A stretch of 64,000 bases of DNA, from assembly GCF_006517275.1 (NCBI RefSeq), contig NZ_CP041191.1:5017001-5081000 (forward strand), written 5' to 3'. The position numbers and the translations under genes were made by a program. Shown here piece after piece: positions 26,771 through 36,560 of this stretch (position 1 is its first letter; each line of letters opens with the position of its first letter). The notes beneath the pieces were generated by a model. That model saw only the letters and a list, made by a program, of their open reading frames with translations. It did not search any database and was not told the DNA's origin. The DNA comes from Labrenzia sp. PHM005. GTDB lineage: Bacteria; Pseudomonadota; Alphaproteobacteria; Rhizobiales; Stappiaceae.

Positions 26771-28612
26771 CTAAGTCTGATGGACATACGTCCCTGGTGC
26801 GTCACACAAGACACGATACGGCGCAGCCTCACTGCCCATAGAAGGAGGAGGTGTCTGTTCTCCTGAAAGCCTGCTGATCCAGGTTTGCCATGCCGGCCAC
26901 CAGGATCCTTCCTGGCGGGGTACTGTCTCGATCCATTTCGATGGATGGATGTATTTGGCGTTTTCGGCTTTCGACGCGATCTGGTAGTGGCGTTTGGGAT
27001 TACCGGGTGGATTAACGATCCCCGCGTTGTGCCCGCCGCTCGTGAGCACGAAGGTCACATCCGTATCTGTGTAGAGATTGAGCATGTAAACCGATGTCCA
27101 GGGGGCCACATGGTCTGAGATCGTGCCGACGGCAAAAATCGGCACCTTGATATCCCGCAGCGCGACTGCCTTGCCCTCGACCTTGAAGTGCCCTTCGGAC
27201 AATTCGTTGTTCAGATAGAGCTTGCGCAAATATTCGGAGTGCATGCGGTATGGCATCCGTGTGGCGTCAGAATTCCAGGCCATCAAATCGTTCGGAGGCC
27301 TTCGCTCACCGATCAAATAGCTGTGGATCAGACGCGACCAGATCAGATCGTTCGACCGCAGCATGTTGAACGCACCGGCCATCTGATGTTTGTCCAGATA
27401 GCCTTGTTCCCACATTTGATCTTCTGTGTAAGCCAGCTGACTGTCATCGGTGAACAGCATCAATTCCCCAGCTTCCTCAAAGTCCACTTGCGCGGCGAAC
27501 AGCGTGATGGATTTAAGGTCATTGGCCGGACGTTTGGCCAGCGCAGCTGCTGCCGCCATCAGCAACGTGCCACCTAGGCAATAACCGACCGCGTGAATTT
27601 TCTGGTTTGGGACAAGGTGACTGACGGCTGACAAACCCTCCAGCACCCCCATTTGGATATAGTCTTCGAACCCGAGATCGCGGTCGGCGGCCTCCGGGTT
27701 CCGCCACGACACCATGAACACCGTATGGCCTTTGTTGACCAGGTATTTCACCAGTGAATTCTGCGGCGATAGATCGAGAATATAATATTTCATGATCCAG
27801 GCCGGAACGATGAACACCGGTTCGGCGTAAACTTTATCCGTCGCCGGGCTGTATTGGATGAGCTCCATCAGGTGATTTCGATAAACCACCTTACCTGGTG
27901 TTATCGCGATTTCCTTGCCGGGCCGGAATTCTCCATTCCCGGGCGGCAAACCGCCGTCGGCCAAAAGGCTCATATCCTCCAGAAAGTTACCAAATCCCTT
28001 AACAAAATTGGCGCCACAGTGCGTGCGGGCAGTCTCCATCACCTCCGGGTTCATCCAGGGGACATTGGATGGTGACAGCGTATCGACCAGCTGGCGCACC
28101 GCGAAATTCACCACTTCGCTATGATGTCGGGATACGCCGTGAATGCCTTTTGTCGCTTCGTCCCACCATTGTTCACCAAGCAGGAATGCCTGCTGATAGG
28201 CGTTGAACGGCCATACCGACCAGCCTTCATGTTTGAACCGCCGGTCGCGCGGTTCCGGCTCTGCGACCGGCACAACATCCTGATCCGCAGCGGCTTGGCA
28301 GAGATAGGCCAAATACGCCAACCACTTGTCCGCTGCGCAACGCGCTAGATCTGACCGCCTAGATGGATACACGGCCAGATGCGCGGCCCAATCAAAAAAC
28401 GCCATGGATACGGAGATGGGCGAGATGCCCGCGGTCGCTCGGGCCATCGTTGCATGCAACAACCGATCAAAAGGATATGGTTTCTTGAGCTCAGCCATCT
28501 CCGGCGTATGCAGCTCAGGAGTTCCGACTGCCTTTAGGAGCGCCCCCGGATCGGGCGCCAGTGCGTTGAGATCATTTGGTGAAAGTTCTTTGCGTCCGGC
28601 AATATCGGCCAC
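26771..28612 (-). CDS. phaC: class I poly(3-hydroxyalkanoate) synthase
   Basis: 613 residues. The lipase-like box carrying the catalytic Cys is AVGYCLGGTLLMAAAA. The Asp lies in GTISDHVAPWTSVY and the His in SGGHNAGIVNPPG, so the triad is complete. Other class I hallmarks are VFMVSWRNPEAADRDLGFED and YYILDLSPQNSLVKYLVNKG. The enzyme polymerises (R)-3-hydroxyacyl-CoA on cytoplasmic granules. No phaA, phaB, phaR or phasin gene is adjacent. A PHB-depolymerase-like gene (7233) and a hydroxybutyrate-dehydrogenase-like gene (35757) sit elsewhere in the window. The ATG at 28612 gives the usual class I length. Confidence 0.95.
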   Translation of the reverse strand: MADIAGRKELSPNDLNALAPDPGALLKAVGTPELHTPEMAELKKPYPFDRLLHATMARATAGISPISVSMAFFDWAAHLAVYPSRRSDLARCAADKWLAYLAYLCQAAADQDVVPVAEPEPRDRRFKHEGWSVWPFNAYQQAFLLGEQWWDEATKGIHGVSRHHSEVVNFAVRQLVDTLSPSNVPWMNPEVMETARTHCGANFVKGFGNFLEDMSLLADGGLPPGNGEFRPGKEIAITPGKVVYRNHLMELIQYSPATDKVYAEPVFIVPAWIMKYYILDLSPQNSLVKYLVNKGHTVFMVSWRNPEAADRDLGFEDYIQMGVLEGLSAVSHLVPNQKIHAVGYCLGGTLLMAAAAALAKRPANDLKSITLFAAQVDFEEAGELMLFTDDSQLAYTEDQMWEQGYLDKHQMAGAFNMLRSNDLIWSRLIHSYLIGERRPPNDLMAWNSDATRMPYRMHSEYLRKLYLNNELSEGHFKVEGKAVALRDIKVPIFAVGTISDHVAPWTSVYMLNLYTDTDVTFVLTSGGHNAGIVNPPGNPKRHYQIASKAENAKYIHPSKWIETVPRQEGSWWPAWQTWISRLSGEQTPPPSMGSEAAPYRVLCDAPGTYVHQT

Positions 28613-28746
28613 AATCCTGTCCTCGCAACCGTTCTGTGATGCCAGGACAAGATACCCCGTCTAGGGAAAAGATGTTTGACCCCGGTCAAAACGCCGTCAA
28701 ACACAGATAAAACTGGCTGGATGCCTCAATTGAAATTCATGCCCCC

Positions 28747-28772
28747 CCGGGCCACAGCAAAACTGGGCCCGG
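28747..28772 (-). terminator. GC-rich hairpin after cysNC
   Basis: CCGGGCC (28747-28753) pairs with GGCCCGG (28766-28772), 27 bases beyond the cysNC stop on the minus strand. No proper T tract follows, so its efficiency is uncertain. Confidence 0.45.
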
Positions 28773-28798
28773 AAGGGCGTTTGATTGGACCTTAGGAC

Positions 28799-30733
28799 TT
28801 AGATCCCGTCACCATACATCCCGAACACACTCAAGAAGCCGCGTTCTCTTAAGAAGTTGACGATCTCGTCCGCAACTTCTTCAGGCGGGCGGCCGACGTT
28901 TTGGATGCGGATCTCCGGGTTTTCCGGCGCTTCATAGGGGCTGTCGATCCCGGTGAAGTTCTTGATCTCACCCCGCTCAGCCTTGGCATAAAGCCCCTTC
29001 GGATCGCGCTTCTTGCACTCCTCGATGGGTGTGTCGACAAAGACTTCGATGAAGCTGCCTTCTGGCAGAAGATCGCGCGCCATCTGCCGCTCTGAGCGGA
29101 ACGGCGAGATGAAGGAGACCAGCGTGATCAGCCCTGCATCAGCCATCAGCTTGGCGACCTCGCCCACACGGCGGATGTTCTCCACCCGGTCTGCATCGGT
29201 AAAGCCGAGATCCCGGTTGAGCCCGTGGCGGACGTTATCGCCATCAAGCGTGTAGGTGTGCCGGCCTTCCGCGTGCAGTTTCTTTTCAACGAGCGAGGCA
29301 ATGGTCGACTTGCCCGACCCCGATAGCCCGGTGAACCACAGCACCGCCGGCTGCTGACCCATCTTGTCAGCGCGGGCCTTTTGATCGACCTCCAGCGCCT
29401 GCCAATGGATGTTGGTTGCCCGGCGCAGGGCAAACCACACCATGCCTGCCCCGACCGTTTGGTTGCTCATCCGGTCGATCAGGATGAAGGACCCGGTGGT
29501 CCGGTTGGCCTCGTACGGGTCAAAGGCAACATCGGAGGATAGGCTCAAGTTGCAGAAGGCGATCTCATTCAATTCCAGCGTCTTACCAGCCATATGTTCG
29601 AAGGTATTGACGTTGATCTTGTGTTTGATCTCCGTCACCTGGGCATTGACGGTTTTTGCGCCGATCTTCAGGAGATAGGAGCGGCCTGGCAAAAGCGCGT
29701 CTTCCGACATCCAGATGAGGTGCGCCGCCATCTGGTCCGCGACATCCGGACGGGCGGACGGCGTTGCCAGCAGATCGCCGCGGGAGATATCGATCTCATC
29801 TTCGAGCGTCAGCGTCACCGCTTCGCCTGCCCGCGCTGAGCTGACATCCCCATCAGGTGCAATGATCTGTTTGATCCGGCTGGTTTTCGCGGGACCTGCC
29901 ACGACGATCTCATCACCAACGGCCACTTTGCCGCTGGCGATGGTGCCGGAATAGCCACGGAAATCCAGGTTCGGCCGGTTCACCCATTGCACGGGAAAGC
30001 GGAATGGGGCGTCCAGCTCATGCTCGCCGACCTCAATCGTTTCCAGATGCTCCAACAGGGTTGGTCCAGCGTACCAGGCAAGATGTTCGCTTTTGGCGGT
30101 GACATTGTCGCCGTAGCGCGCCGACATCGGGATCGCCTGCAGGCTTTCAAAGTCAAAGCCATTGGCGAAGGTCTCGAACTCCTTGCGGATCTCGTCGAAC
30201 CGGTCTTCTGAGTACCCAACAAGGTCGATCTTGTTGACCGCCAGGACCACATGGCGAATGCCAAGCAGCGAGGCAATGAAGGCATGGCGGCGGGTTTGCA
30301 CCTGCAGGCCATTGCGCGCATCGACTAGAAGCACGGCAAGATCGGCGGTTGAGGCGCCGGTTGCCATGTTGCGGGTGTATTGCTCGTGGCCGGGCGTATC
30401 GGCGACGATGAACTTGCGCTTTTCGGTGGCAAAGAAACGGTAGGCGACGTCGATTGTGATGCCCTGCTCGCGCTCTGCTTCCAGGCCGTCGACCAGCAGC
30501 GCCAGATCGATGTCCTCGCCGACCGTGCCATGTTTTTTGCTGTCGCGTTCCAGGGCGGCCAGCTGATCTTCAAAAATCAGCTTGGTGTCATAAAGCAGGC
30601 GGCCGATCAGCGTCGACTTGCCGTCATCCACCGAACCGCAGGTTAAAAACCGCAGCTGGTCTTTTTGCTCTTGAGCGGCGACATAAGCAGTCACCGCATC
30701 GGCACTTGTCAGGGTCTCTTCCAGAACGCTCAT
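28799..30733 (-). CDS. cysNC: bifunctional sulfate adenylyltransferase subunit 1/APS kinase
   Basis: 644 residues fusing CysN and CysC. The N-terminal GTPase has [17 protein letters not shown] (P loop), [12 protein letters not shown] and [12 protein letters not shown]. The C-terminal kinase from about residue 465 has [20 protein letters not shown] and [15 protein letters not shown]. CysN drives ATP sulfurylase by GTP hydrolysis, and CysC phosphorylates APS to PAPS. The same fusion is called NodQ in rhizobia. The start shares one base with the cysD stop (TGATG at 30733), so translation is coupled. CysD and CysNC form the assimilatory sulfate activation complex; no cysH or cysI is present here. 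Confidence 0.97.
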   Translation of the reverse strand: MSVLEETLTSADAVTAYVAAQEQKDQLRFLTCGSVDDGKSTLIGRLLYDTKLIFEDQLAALERDSKKHGTVGEDIDLALLVDGLEAEREQGITIDVAYRFFATEKRKFIVADTPGHEQYTRNMATGASTADLAVLLVDARNGLQVQTRRHAFIASLLGIRHVVLAVNKIDLVGYSEDRFDEIRKEFETFANGFDFESLQAIPMSARYGDNVTAKSEHLAWYAGPTLLEHLETIEVGEHELDAPFRFPVQWVNRPNLDFRGYSGTIASGKVAVGDEIVVAGPAKTSRIKQIIAPDGDVSSARAGEAVTLTLEDEIDISRGDLLATPSARPDVADQMAAHLIWMSEDALLPGRSYLLKIGAKTVNAQVTEIKHKINVNTFEHMAGKTLELNEIAFCNLSLSSDVAFDPYEANRTTGSFILIDRMSNQTVGAGMVWFALRRATNIHWQALEVDQKARADKMGQQPAVLWFTGLSGSGKSTIASLVEKKLHAEGRHTYTLDGDNVRHGLNRDLGFTDADRVENIRRVGEVAKLMADAGLITLVSFISPFRSERQMARDLLPEGSFIEVFVDTPIEECKKRDPKGLYAKAERGEIKNFTGIDSPYEAPENPEIRIQNVGRPPEEVADEIVNFLRERGFLSVFGMYGDGI

Positions 30734-31662
30734 CAGAAATACCCCTCACGCTTTTTCTTTTCCATCGAGGCGCTTTCGTCCTTGTCGATCAGGCGGCCCT
30801 GACGCTCGGACGTGCGGGCAATCAGCATTTCCTTGACGATTTCCGGCAATGTAGCCGCGTCCGATTCAATCGCACCGGTCAGCGGGTAACAGCCGAGCGT
30901 GCGGAAACGGATCATCTTTTCTTCGATTTTTTCGCCCGGCTGCAGAACCAAACGGTCATCGTCGGCCATGATCAGCATGCCGTCGCGCTCCACTACCGGA
31001 CGCTTTTTGGCAAAATACAGCGGCACCATCGGGATGTTTTCCGTCAGGATGTATTGCCAGATATCCAGCTCGGTCCAGTTGGACAGCGGAAAGGCGCGGA
31101 TGCTCTCGCCTTTGGCGACACGGGCGTTGTAGAGGTTCCACAGCTCCGGACGCTGGTTTTTCGGATCCCAGCCGTGATGGGCATTCCTGAAGGAAAACAC
31201 CCGTTCCTTGGCCCGGCTCTTTTCTTCATCCCGGCGCGCGCCGCCAAAAGCAGCATCAAAGCCGTATTTGTCGAGTGCCTGTTTCAGCGCCTCGGTTTTC
31301 ATCACATGGGTGTGCACGGATGAGCCGTGGGAGAACGGGCCGATGCCCTTTTCCAGTCCTTCCGGATTGGTGTGCACCAAGAGATCCAGGCCCAGGCGCT
31401 TGGCGGTCTCGTCCCGGAAGGTGATCATGTCCTTGAACTTCCAAGTGGTATCAACATGAAGCAAAGGAAACGGCGGTTTGGACGGATAAAACGCCTTCAT
31501 CGCCAGGTGCAGCATGACACCGCTGTCCTTGCCGATGGAATATAACATCACCGGATTAGAGAACTCAGCCGCCACCTCGCGGATGATGTGAATGCTCTCC
31601 GCCTCTAATCGGCGGAGGTTACTAAGGCGCTCTGACGTCACTTCTATCGGCCCAATATCCAT
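30733..31662 (-). CDS. cysD: sulfate adenylyltransferase subunit 2
   Basis: 309 residues of the PP-loop ATP pyrophosphatase family. The motif [20 protein letters not shown] binds ATP, and [19 protein letters not shown] and [23 protein letters not shown] are CysD signatures. With CysN it forms adenosine 5'-phosphosulfate from ATP and sulfate. It is the first gene of the cysD-cysNC operon. Just upstream lies a hairpin ACCCCG-CGGGGT (31680-31697), then a paired ACCAAGT...ACCAAGT direct repeat with an AGTAC/GTACT palindrome between the copies (31701-31736). These are candidates for a sulfur-responsive control site. Confidence 0.95.
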   Translation of the reverse strand: MDIGPIEVTSERLSNLRRLEAESIHIIREVAAEFSNPVMLYSIGKDSGVMLHLAMKAFYPSKPPFPLLHVDTTWKFKDMITFRDETAKRLGLDLLVHTNPEGLEKGIGPFSHGSSVHTHVMKTEALKQALDKYGFDAAFGGARRDEEKSRAKERVFSFRNAHHGWDPKNQRPELWNLYNARVAKGESIRAFPLSNWTELDIWQYILTENIPMVPLYFAKKRPVVERDGMLIMADDDRLVLQPGEKIEEKMIRFRTLGCYPLTGAIESDAATLPEIVKEMLIARTSERQGRLIDKDESASMEKKKREGYF

Positions 31663-32046
31663 ATTCGTATCTAGTCCCGACCCCGAATAACCGGGGTTTC
31701 ACCAAGTAGTACTGGTTAGTCTGGTACTCACCAAGTCTCCAAGTTGTAGATCAATTGACCTTTTCCGGAGCAGGCAACGTGCAGCATTCTTGTTAAAAAC
31801 AGGCGGAAACTCTGTGCTTCAGGCCCTGGTGTGTGACCGTAGAGATAGAGACCTATCCATAATCAATTCAAGGAATGACATTCCACGATCTGCTCAGATC
31901 ATAAAAAGCGTTAGTCTTTTTATCGAGTCCGACTCCCAAATTATTAAAAGAGCTGACGACATTCTGGCGTTGTATTCATTTCGATTCACGGATTGGAAAG
32001 CATTCCTGAATAGGATGCGATTTGAGCCGTGTGCGCGACTTTCGAA
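31663..32046. other. intergenic region between divergent cysD and the PilZ gene
   Basis: The part near cysD contains a hairpin (31680-31697) and a repeat pair ACCAAGT (31701-31707 and 31730-31736) around AGTACTGGTTAGTCTGGTAC, a likely cysD control region. The part from about 31780 to 32040 is AT-richer and carries no convincing gene; it should hold the promoter of the PilZ gene. Confidence 0.5.
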
Positions 32047-32565
32047 ATGCCGGATCAAACAGTTATGTCCGATGAAAAGCAAGAACAGGCACTTATGAGT
32101 GGTCAGGATACCGGGGCGCCTGAAAACCGTCCACGGCGAACCCGCGTTCTGAAAAAAGGCAAGATCGTTTTTCAAGGCGGCTTGCGTTCGTTTCCATGCA
32201 TAGTACGTAATCTGTCCGATGGCGGCGCACTCTTGCAGTTTGAAACCGCCTTCATGGCACCGCCGCAATTCGACTTGCATATCGATCTGGAGAACTTTGA
32301 AGTCAGCTGCGAGAAGCGCTGGGAAGATGGCCTAAAGCTTGGCGTCCAATTTATCACCGAAAAGCGGACCGTCAGTGCTCAGCGTGCACAGACCCTAAAA
32401 ACGTCAGAAGAAGCGCTGAAGTCCGAAATCGACATCATGCATGACAGCCCGGACAATTTCTTTACGCGGCAGCACATGGTCGATGATCAAAAACGCGCTC
32501 ACCAGCCGGTCCGCAGAACTCGTCCAGCAGGAAGCGGCAAAACAGGTTTCGGCAAACGTCGATAA
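32047..32565 (+). CDS. PilZ-domain cyclic-di-GMP-binding protein
   Basis: A small soluble protein. The PilZ core is RPRRTRVLKKGKIVFQGGLR then CIVRNLSDGGALLQFE: the RxxxR-type N-terminal arginine motif and the N-x-S-x-x-G motif that bind c-di-GMP. The rest of the barrel follows (FDLHIDLENFEVSCEK, GLKLGVQF). The C-terminal 60 residues are charged and probably disordered. In-frame ATGs at 32047, 32065 and 32095 are all possible and none has a strong ribosome site. It probably links c-di-GMP to motility or surface behaviour, but the target is unknown. It stands alone. Confidence 0.8.
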   Translation: MPDQTVMSDEKQEQALMSGQDTGAPENRPRRTRVLKKGKIVFQGGLRSFPCIVRNLSDGGALLQFETAFMAPPQFDLHIDLENFEVSCEKRWEDGLKLGVQFITEKRTVSAQRAQTLKTSEEALKSEIDIMHDSPDNFFTRQHMVDDQKRAHQPVRRTRPAGSGKTGFGKRR

Positions 32566-33159
32566 ATACCTTCGCCTCCGGCAATATACCAGATCAGCTG
32601 ACATACAGTAGTCCCTTTCGCCGGAAGGACGACATTGCTGCTTGGATACAAGCAGGCCCCGTTATCACATTGTGGGGAGATTTGGTTTCTTCAATTTCAG
32701 TAGCGGACCGGTCTCCAAAATAGAACGTTTTTGGACAATTCGCAGCACTCGAAATAGATGCTCAAGTTATGTCCGGTGTCCGTCGGCTGGGTATCGGCGG
32801 GCAGTTTCTGCACCCTTGGCCAGCTCAGAAACAGCCTAAAGCGACGTCATCGCAAGCTGCTCCCGATCTTGACGACAAAATCATCCTTGGTTATGCGACC
32901 AAGCCCCGCCCCCCGCACAACTTTTGCGGTTACTCCTGAAAATATGAATAACAAAATCGACCCACACCTAAATAAGTATTACTACTATATTTAGTAATAT
33001 CTATCATATTATTGACAAATATTACAATACACCTCACTATTTCAAGCCAGCTGCAATTGAGCAAAAGAACAATATACGCCATTTAACTTTTCTTTCCTTT
33101 TAGTTGTCATAATTTTCTTGATTTCAAAAATAACAGTTACTGCTCAATTTAGGTGGCTG
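32566..33159. other. intergenic region, AT-rich towards the kinase gene
   Basis: No convincing gene is seen. From about 32940 to 33118 the sequence is strongly AT-rich (for example AATAAGTATTACTACTATAT) and has short dyads such as TAAATA/TATTTA. It looks like the promoter region of the histidine kinase gene. The first half (32570-32930) contains nothing that I recognise. Confidence 0.4.
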
Positions 33160-34710
33160 ATGGCACATTATATTAATCGCGACTGTGATGCTTGGGCCTT
33201 GCTCGAGTGCCTCGTCTCATCTGTCCATCAGGGTATTACTGTCGTCGACAAAGACTTGAACATCGACTTGTTTAACAACGAAGCTATTAGGTTACTTGAT
33301 CTTAGCCCGGAGATTGTTGCCCAGACACCGACCTTTGAAGGTTTAATTCGGTACAATGCCGAACGCGGAGATTATGGCCCAGGCGATCCGGATGAACAGG
33401 TTGCCGAACGGATCGCAATAGCCAAAAAATTTGAACCTCATGATTTTGTCCGCGAGCGCCCTGATGGTACCCGTATACGAATCCAGGGCACCCCAATGTC
33501 CAATGGCGGATTTGTCACCATCTATACCGATGTCACCGAGGAGTACCGGCAGAAAACTGAGCTGGAAGATGCTCGCGAACGCCTCGAAGGACGGCTTTCA
33601 GAGAGCTCAAGGGAACTGGATCGCAACCGTGATCTCTTGTTAAACGCGATCAACGCCATATCGGACGGACTTGGCATTGCCAATCCAAGAGGTGAAGTCA
33701 TCCTCGCCAACGACAAGATGCGCAAAATCTATCCGCGTATCGATGAGTTTATTGACAACAAGGGCAGCGCCGTTGACGTCATCCGAACCGTTTTCCCGGA
33801 AAAAACCGGACGCAATTTCGAAAACGATGACGAAGGCCCGTTTGGTGATGGCGAATGGCGTTTTCCTGATGGCCGCTGGTACAAAGTCACCCGGACCAGA
33901 GCCAGCGATGGCAGCCTGATCTCTGTCTATTCAGACGTCACATCCTATAAGGAACAACATGCCGTTTTGCAGAGCCACACGGACGAGTTGATCCGGCATC
34001 TTCGAAAAGAAAAGAAGCTCACCGAGATGCAGCGGGAATTCGTCTCCATGGCATCGCATGAATTCCGAACCCCACTGGCGATTATCGACAGCAACGCGCA
34101 ACGCATGGCGCGAAAGATCGACAAACTCGAACCGACCATGGTTATGGATCGGATTACGAACATCCGTCAAAGCGTTGAACGGATGCAGTATCTCATAACG
34201 CGTTTCTTGAATTTTTCGCAGTCACAGTCGGGAGAAGTCGACCTACAGACCGAGGACACAGCAATCCGGGATCTCGTCGACCGGGTCTGCAGATCAATAC
34301 AAAGCGTCAACAAAAACCACGATATTCATATTGATATTTCGGACCTGCCCGAGAATGCGACACTCGACCCCAAGTTGTTTGAACACTGCCTAAACAACAT
34401 CATTTCGAATGCGATCAAATACTCCCCTGAAAGAAAAAACATCTGGGTGACTGGCAGCCAGATTGACGGCAGCTTTCAGATTTCGGTCCGGGATGAAGGG
34501 GTTGGCATTCCCACTGACGAAATTCCGAAAATCTTCAACCGGTACTTTAGGGCCTCGACGTCCAGCGGGATCGCCGGGACCGGGATTGGGCTCAATATGA
34601 CCGAGATGATCATTCAAAAACACAACGGTAAAGTCGATGTGGACAGTCAGGTCGGGGAAGGAACGACCGTCACTATGACCTTGCCGACAGCCGTCAGGGC
34701 TGCAGCTTGA
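33160..34710 (+). CDS. cytoplasmic PAS-PAS histidine kinase
   Basis: Begun at ATG 33160 after AGGTGG. The first PAS is of the PAS_7 type (VVDKDLNIDLFNNEAIRLLD, IRYNAERGDYGPGDPDEQV, GGFVTIYTDVTEEY). The second PAS is LLLNAINAISDGLGIANPRG with VYSDVT. The HisKA motif MASHEFRTPLAIID puts the phosphorylated His near residue 300. The HATPase domain has NNIISNAIKYSPE (N box), VRDEGVGIP and GIAGTGIGLNMTE. No membrane segment is present, so it senses inside the cell. It is followed by a response regulator 60 bases on, its obvious partner. Confidence 0.93.
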   Translation: MAHYINRDCDAWALLECLVSSVHQGITVVDKDLNIDLFNNEAIRLLDLSPEIVAQTPTFEGLIRYNAERGDYGPGDPDEQVAERIAIAKKFEPHDFVRERPDGTRIRIQGTPMSNGGFVTIYTDVTEEYRQKTELEDARERLEGRLSESSRELDRNRDLLLNAINAISDGLGIANPRGEVILANDKMRKIYPRIDEFIDNKGSAVDVIRTVFPEKTGRNFENDDEGPFGDGEWRFPDGRWYKVTRTRASDGSLISVYSDVTSYKEQHAVLQSHTDELIRHLRKEKKLTEMQREFVSMASHEFRTPLAIIDSNAQRMARKIDKLEPTMVMDRITNIRQSVERMQYLITRFLNFSQSQSGEVDLQTEDTAIRDLVDRVCRSIQSVNKNHDIHIDISDLPENATLDPKLFEHCLNNIISNAIKYSPERKNIWVTGSQIDGSFQISVRDEGVGIPTDEIPKIFNRYFRASTSSGIAGTGIGLNMTEMIIQKHNGKVDVDSQVGEGTTVTMTLPTAVRAAA

Positions 34711-34769
34711 CCGATGAAGAGGCAATTGGAAACCGCTCTTAAAACCAGGGCCAGCTTTTTGGAGCTACC

Positions 34770-35636
34770 ATGACTGAAAAGGCAACTATTCTGTGTGTCG
34801 AAGACGAGAGCTTGCTCTTGGAAGACCTACGCGATGAATTGATAGAAGAAGGTTACCGGGTGTTGACGGCTGGAGACGGCAAGGCAGCGCTGGAAGTATT
34901 GAGCACAGACCGTCCGGACTTAATTCTCTGCGATATGATGATGCCGCGTATGGATGGCCCAAGTTTGCTGAAGGAAATCCGGGATAATCATAAGAAACTG
35001 GACAATGTTCCATTTATATTTCTAACGGCCAAAGCCACCAGAGATGACATCATCATGGGAAAACGGCTTGGCGTGGACGACTATCTGACCAAGCCCGTCG
35101 ATTACGATCTTCTTCTGGCAACCGTCGATGCCTCGATTGGCCAAATCAAACGCATTGAGGAACAGAACAACAAAAAACTGCGGATGCTGTATAAAGCACT
35201 GCAAGACAAACGGCACAAAGGCCCAGCGACAAAAAAACCGCGGCCTTTAACCATCTCGATCATTACGGCAAAGCCGAACCTCATTCAGCCGCTGACAACG
35301 GCGATGCGGGAACTGGGGTGCGAGGTGAGCTTCATTTCCGAAGACCAGCTGGCAAAACGGTCCTTTGATTTGCAGAATGTCGACCTCCTGTTCATGATGT
35401 ACAGCAAGGTCGTTCACTACTACTTGAAATATGTGACGGAAGAACGCCCCCAAGACTGGGATGGCGAGACCATCATTCTGGCCCCTCCGAAAATCACCGT
35501 CGAACAACGCAACATCATAACCGACAGCGGCGTCGATGACTTTATCGAATACCCCTATCCGCCCGTCGATATATTCAAGCTGATCTTGAAGAAAGTTAAG
35601 GGCGCGCCGGCAATGGCCAGCGGAACCACACACTGA
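34770..35636 (+). CDS. response regulator with C-terminal degenerate receiver-like domain
   Basis: The receiver domain is complete: ILCVEDES (acidic pair), LILCDMMMPRMDG (phosphoacceptor Asp55), FLTAKAT (Thr) and YLTKPVDYD (Lys). After a helical linker with QIKRIEEQNNKKLRML and a basic stretch (KGPATKKPRPLT), residues about 160-280 form a second alpha/beta domain with ISIITAKPNLIQPLTTAM, VDLLFMMYSKVV, ETIILAPPKITV and VDDFIEYPYPPVDIFKLILK. It has the layout of a receiver but lacks the Asp. There is no DNA-binding domain, so output is probably by protein interaction. It is co-directional with the kinase and probably co-transcribed. Confidence 0.88.
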   Translation: MTEKATILCVEDESLLLEDLRDELIEEGYRVLTAGDGKAALEVLSTDRPDLILCDMMMPRMDGPSLLKEIRDNHKKLDNVPFIFLTAKATRDDIIMGKRLGVDDYLTKPVDYDLLLATVDASIGQIKRIEEQNNKKLRMLYKALQDKRHKGPATKKPRPLTISIITAKPNLIQPLTTAMRELGCEVSFISEDQLAKRSFDLQNVDLLFMMYSKVVHYYLKYVTEERPQDWDGETIILAPPKITVEQRNIITDSGVDDFIEYPYPPVDIFKLILKKVKGAPAMASGTTH

Positions 35637-35685
35637 GCCCACCGTATCGCCTGGCACACCGGTAGGCGATGGTTGCGGCTGCGTC

Positions 35686-35713
35686 GAAGAAGACACTGCA
35701 AAGCGTCTTCTTC
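35686..35713. terminator. hairpin between convergent response regulator and SDR genes
   Basis: GAAGAAGAC (35686-35694) pairs perfectly with GTCTTCTTC (35705-35713) around a 10-base loop, 50 bases past the regulator stop and 44 bases from the end of the opposite gene. It probably terminates from both sides. Confidence 0.6.
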
Positions 35714-35756
35714 ATCCTGCAGATGATGAGCCTCGTTCGCCTTTCCTGATCCGTGG

Positions 35757-36560
35757 TTACTGCGCCGTCCAGCCACCATCGACCGGGATGGTTGTTCCGG
35801 TGACATTATGCGCAACCGGATTACACAGCCACAGTGCCAGCTCGCCGATTTCCGATGGGTTCGATGTCCGTTTTGTCGGCTGTTTTTCGGCCAAAAGGTC
35901 GGCAATTCCGAGGTCTCTATCACCACCGTGAAGGGCCGCGCGGGCGGCAACTTGCGGCTCGATCAGCACTGTTTCGGTCCAGCCTGGCGCTATGCAATTG
36001 ACGGTGACACCGCCTTTGGCCTTGGTTCCGGCCGCCGCATATTCCAATGCTGCCACCTTGCTCATGCCGACCAGGCCGAATTTGGAGGCAACATAAGGCG
36101 CCTTGTTGACTGACGCGACCAAGCCATGCACGGACGCTATGTTGATCACCCGGCCATAACCGCGCTCGGCCATCACGGGCAGCGCATGACGCATGGTGTG
36201 AAAGGCGCCGGAGAGGTTGACGCCGATAATGGCGTCCCAAGTCGCCGCATCCAGCTCTGCGTAGCTGGCAGTTTTTTGGATACCGGCATTGTTTACCAGA
36301 ATGTCGGCGCCGCCCCACTCCGCAACGGCCTGCATCATTGCATCGACGGCTGCGATATCGCGTATATCGGCGTCAAAGAACTTCGCTTCCGGAGCCCCAG
36401 CACCTTTGACTGCAGCGACCGCCTCCGCCGCCTGTTCCGGTGTTGCCAGGCCATGCAAGGCCACCCGGGCACCGGCCTTGGCCAGGCAGGTTGCAATCGA
36501 CAGCCCAATGCCCTGGACCGAGCCAGTGACCAGCGCTGTTTTTCCTGTCAGTTCAGTCAT
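35757..36560 (-). CDS. SDR, 3-hydroxybutyrate dehydrogenase-like
   Basis: Begun at ATG 36560 (AGGAGGAAAA in front), overlapping the ligase stop by 4 bases. 267 residues: ALVTGSVQGIGLSIATCLA (TGxxxGIG), DILVNNAGIQKTAS, catalytic Ser in NIASVHGLVAS and YVASKFG (Y-x-x-x-K), then TVNCIAPGWTET and VTGTTIPVDGGWTAQ. NNAGIQ and the late PGW motif are typical of BdhA. It probably oxidises (R)-3-hydroxybutyrate or a similar 3-hydroxyacid with NAD. With the co-transcribed acyl-CoA ligase it could feed short hydroxyacids into central metabolism. Other SDR functions remain possible. Confidence 0.8.
   Translation of the reverse strand: MTELTGKTALVTGSVQGIGLSIATCLAKAGARVALHGLATPEQAAEAVAAVKGAGAPEAKFFDADIRDIAAVDAMMQAVAEWGGADILVNNAGIQKTASYAELDAATWDAIIGVNLSGAFHTMRHALPVMAERGYGRVINIASVHGLVASVNKAPYVASKFGLVGMSKVAALEYAAAGTKAKGGVTVNCIAPGWTETVLIEPQVAARAALHGGDRDLGIADLLAEKQPTKRTSNPSEIGELALWLCNPVAHNVTGTTIPVDGGWTAQ

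Noticed and set aside
32642..32839. 65-codon plus-strand frame before the histidine kinase
   Set aside because: Its composition (Ser/Arg-rich) and lack of a ribosome site argue against a gene.
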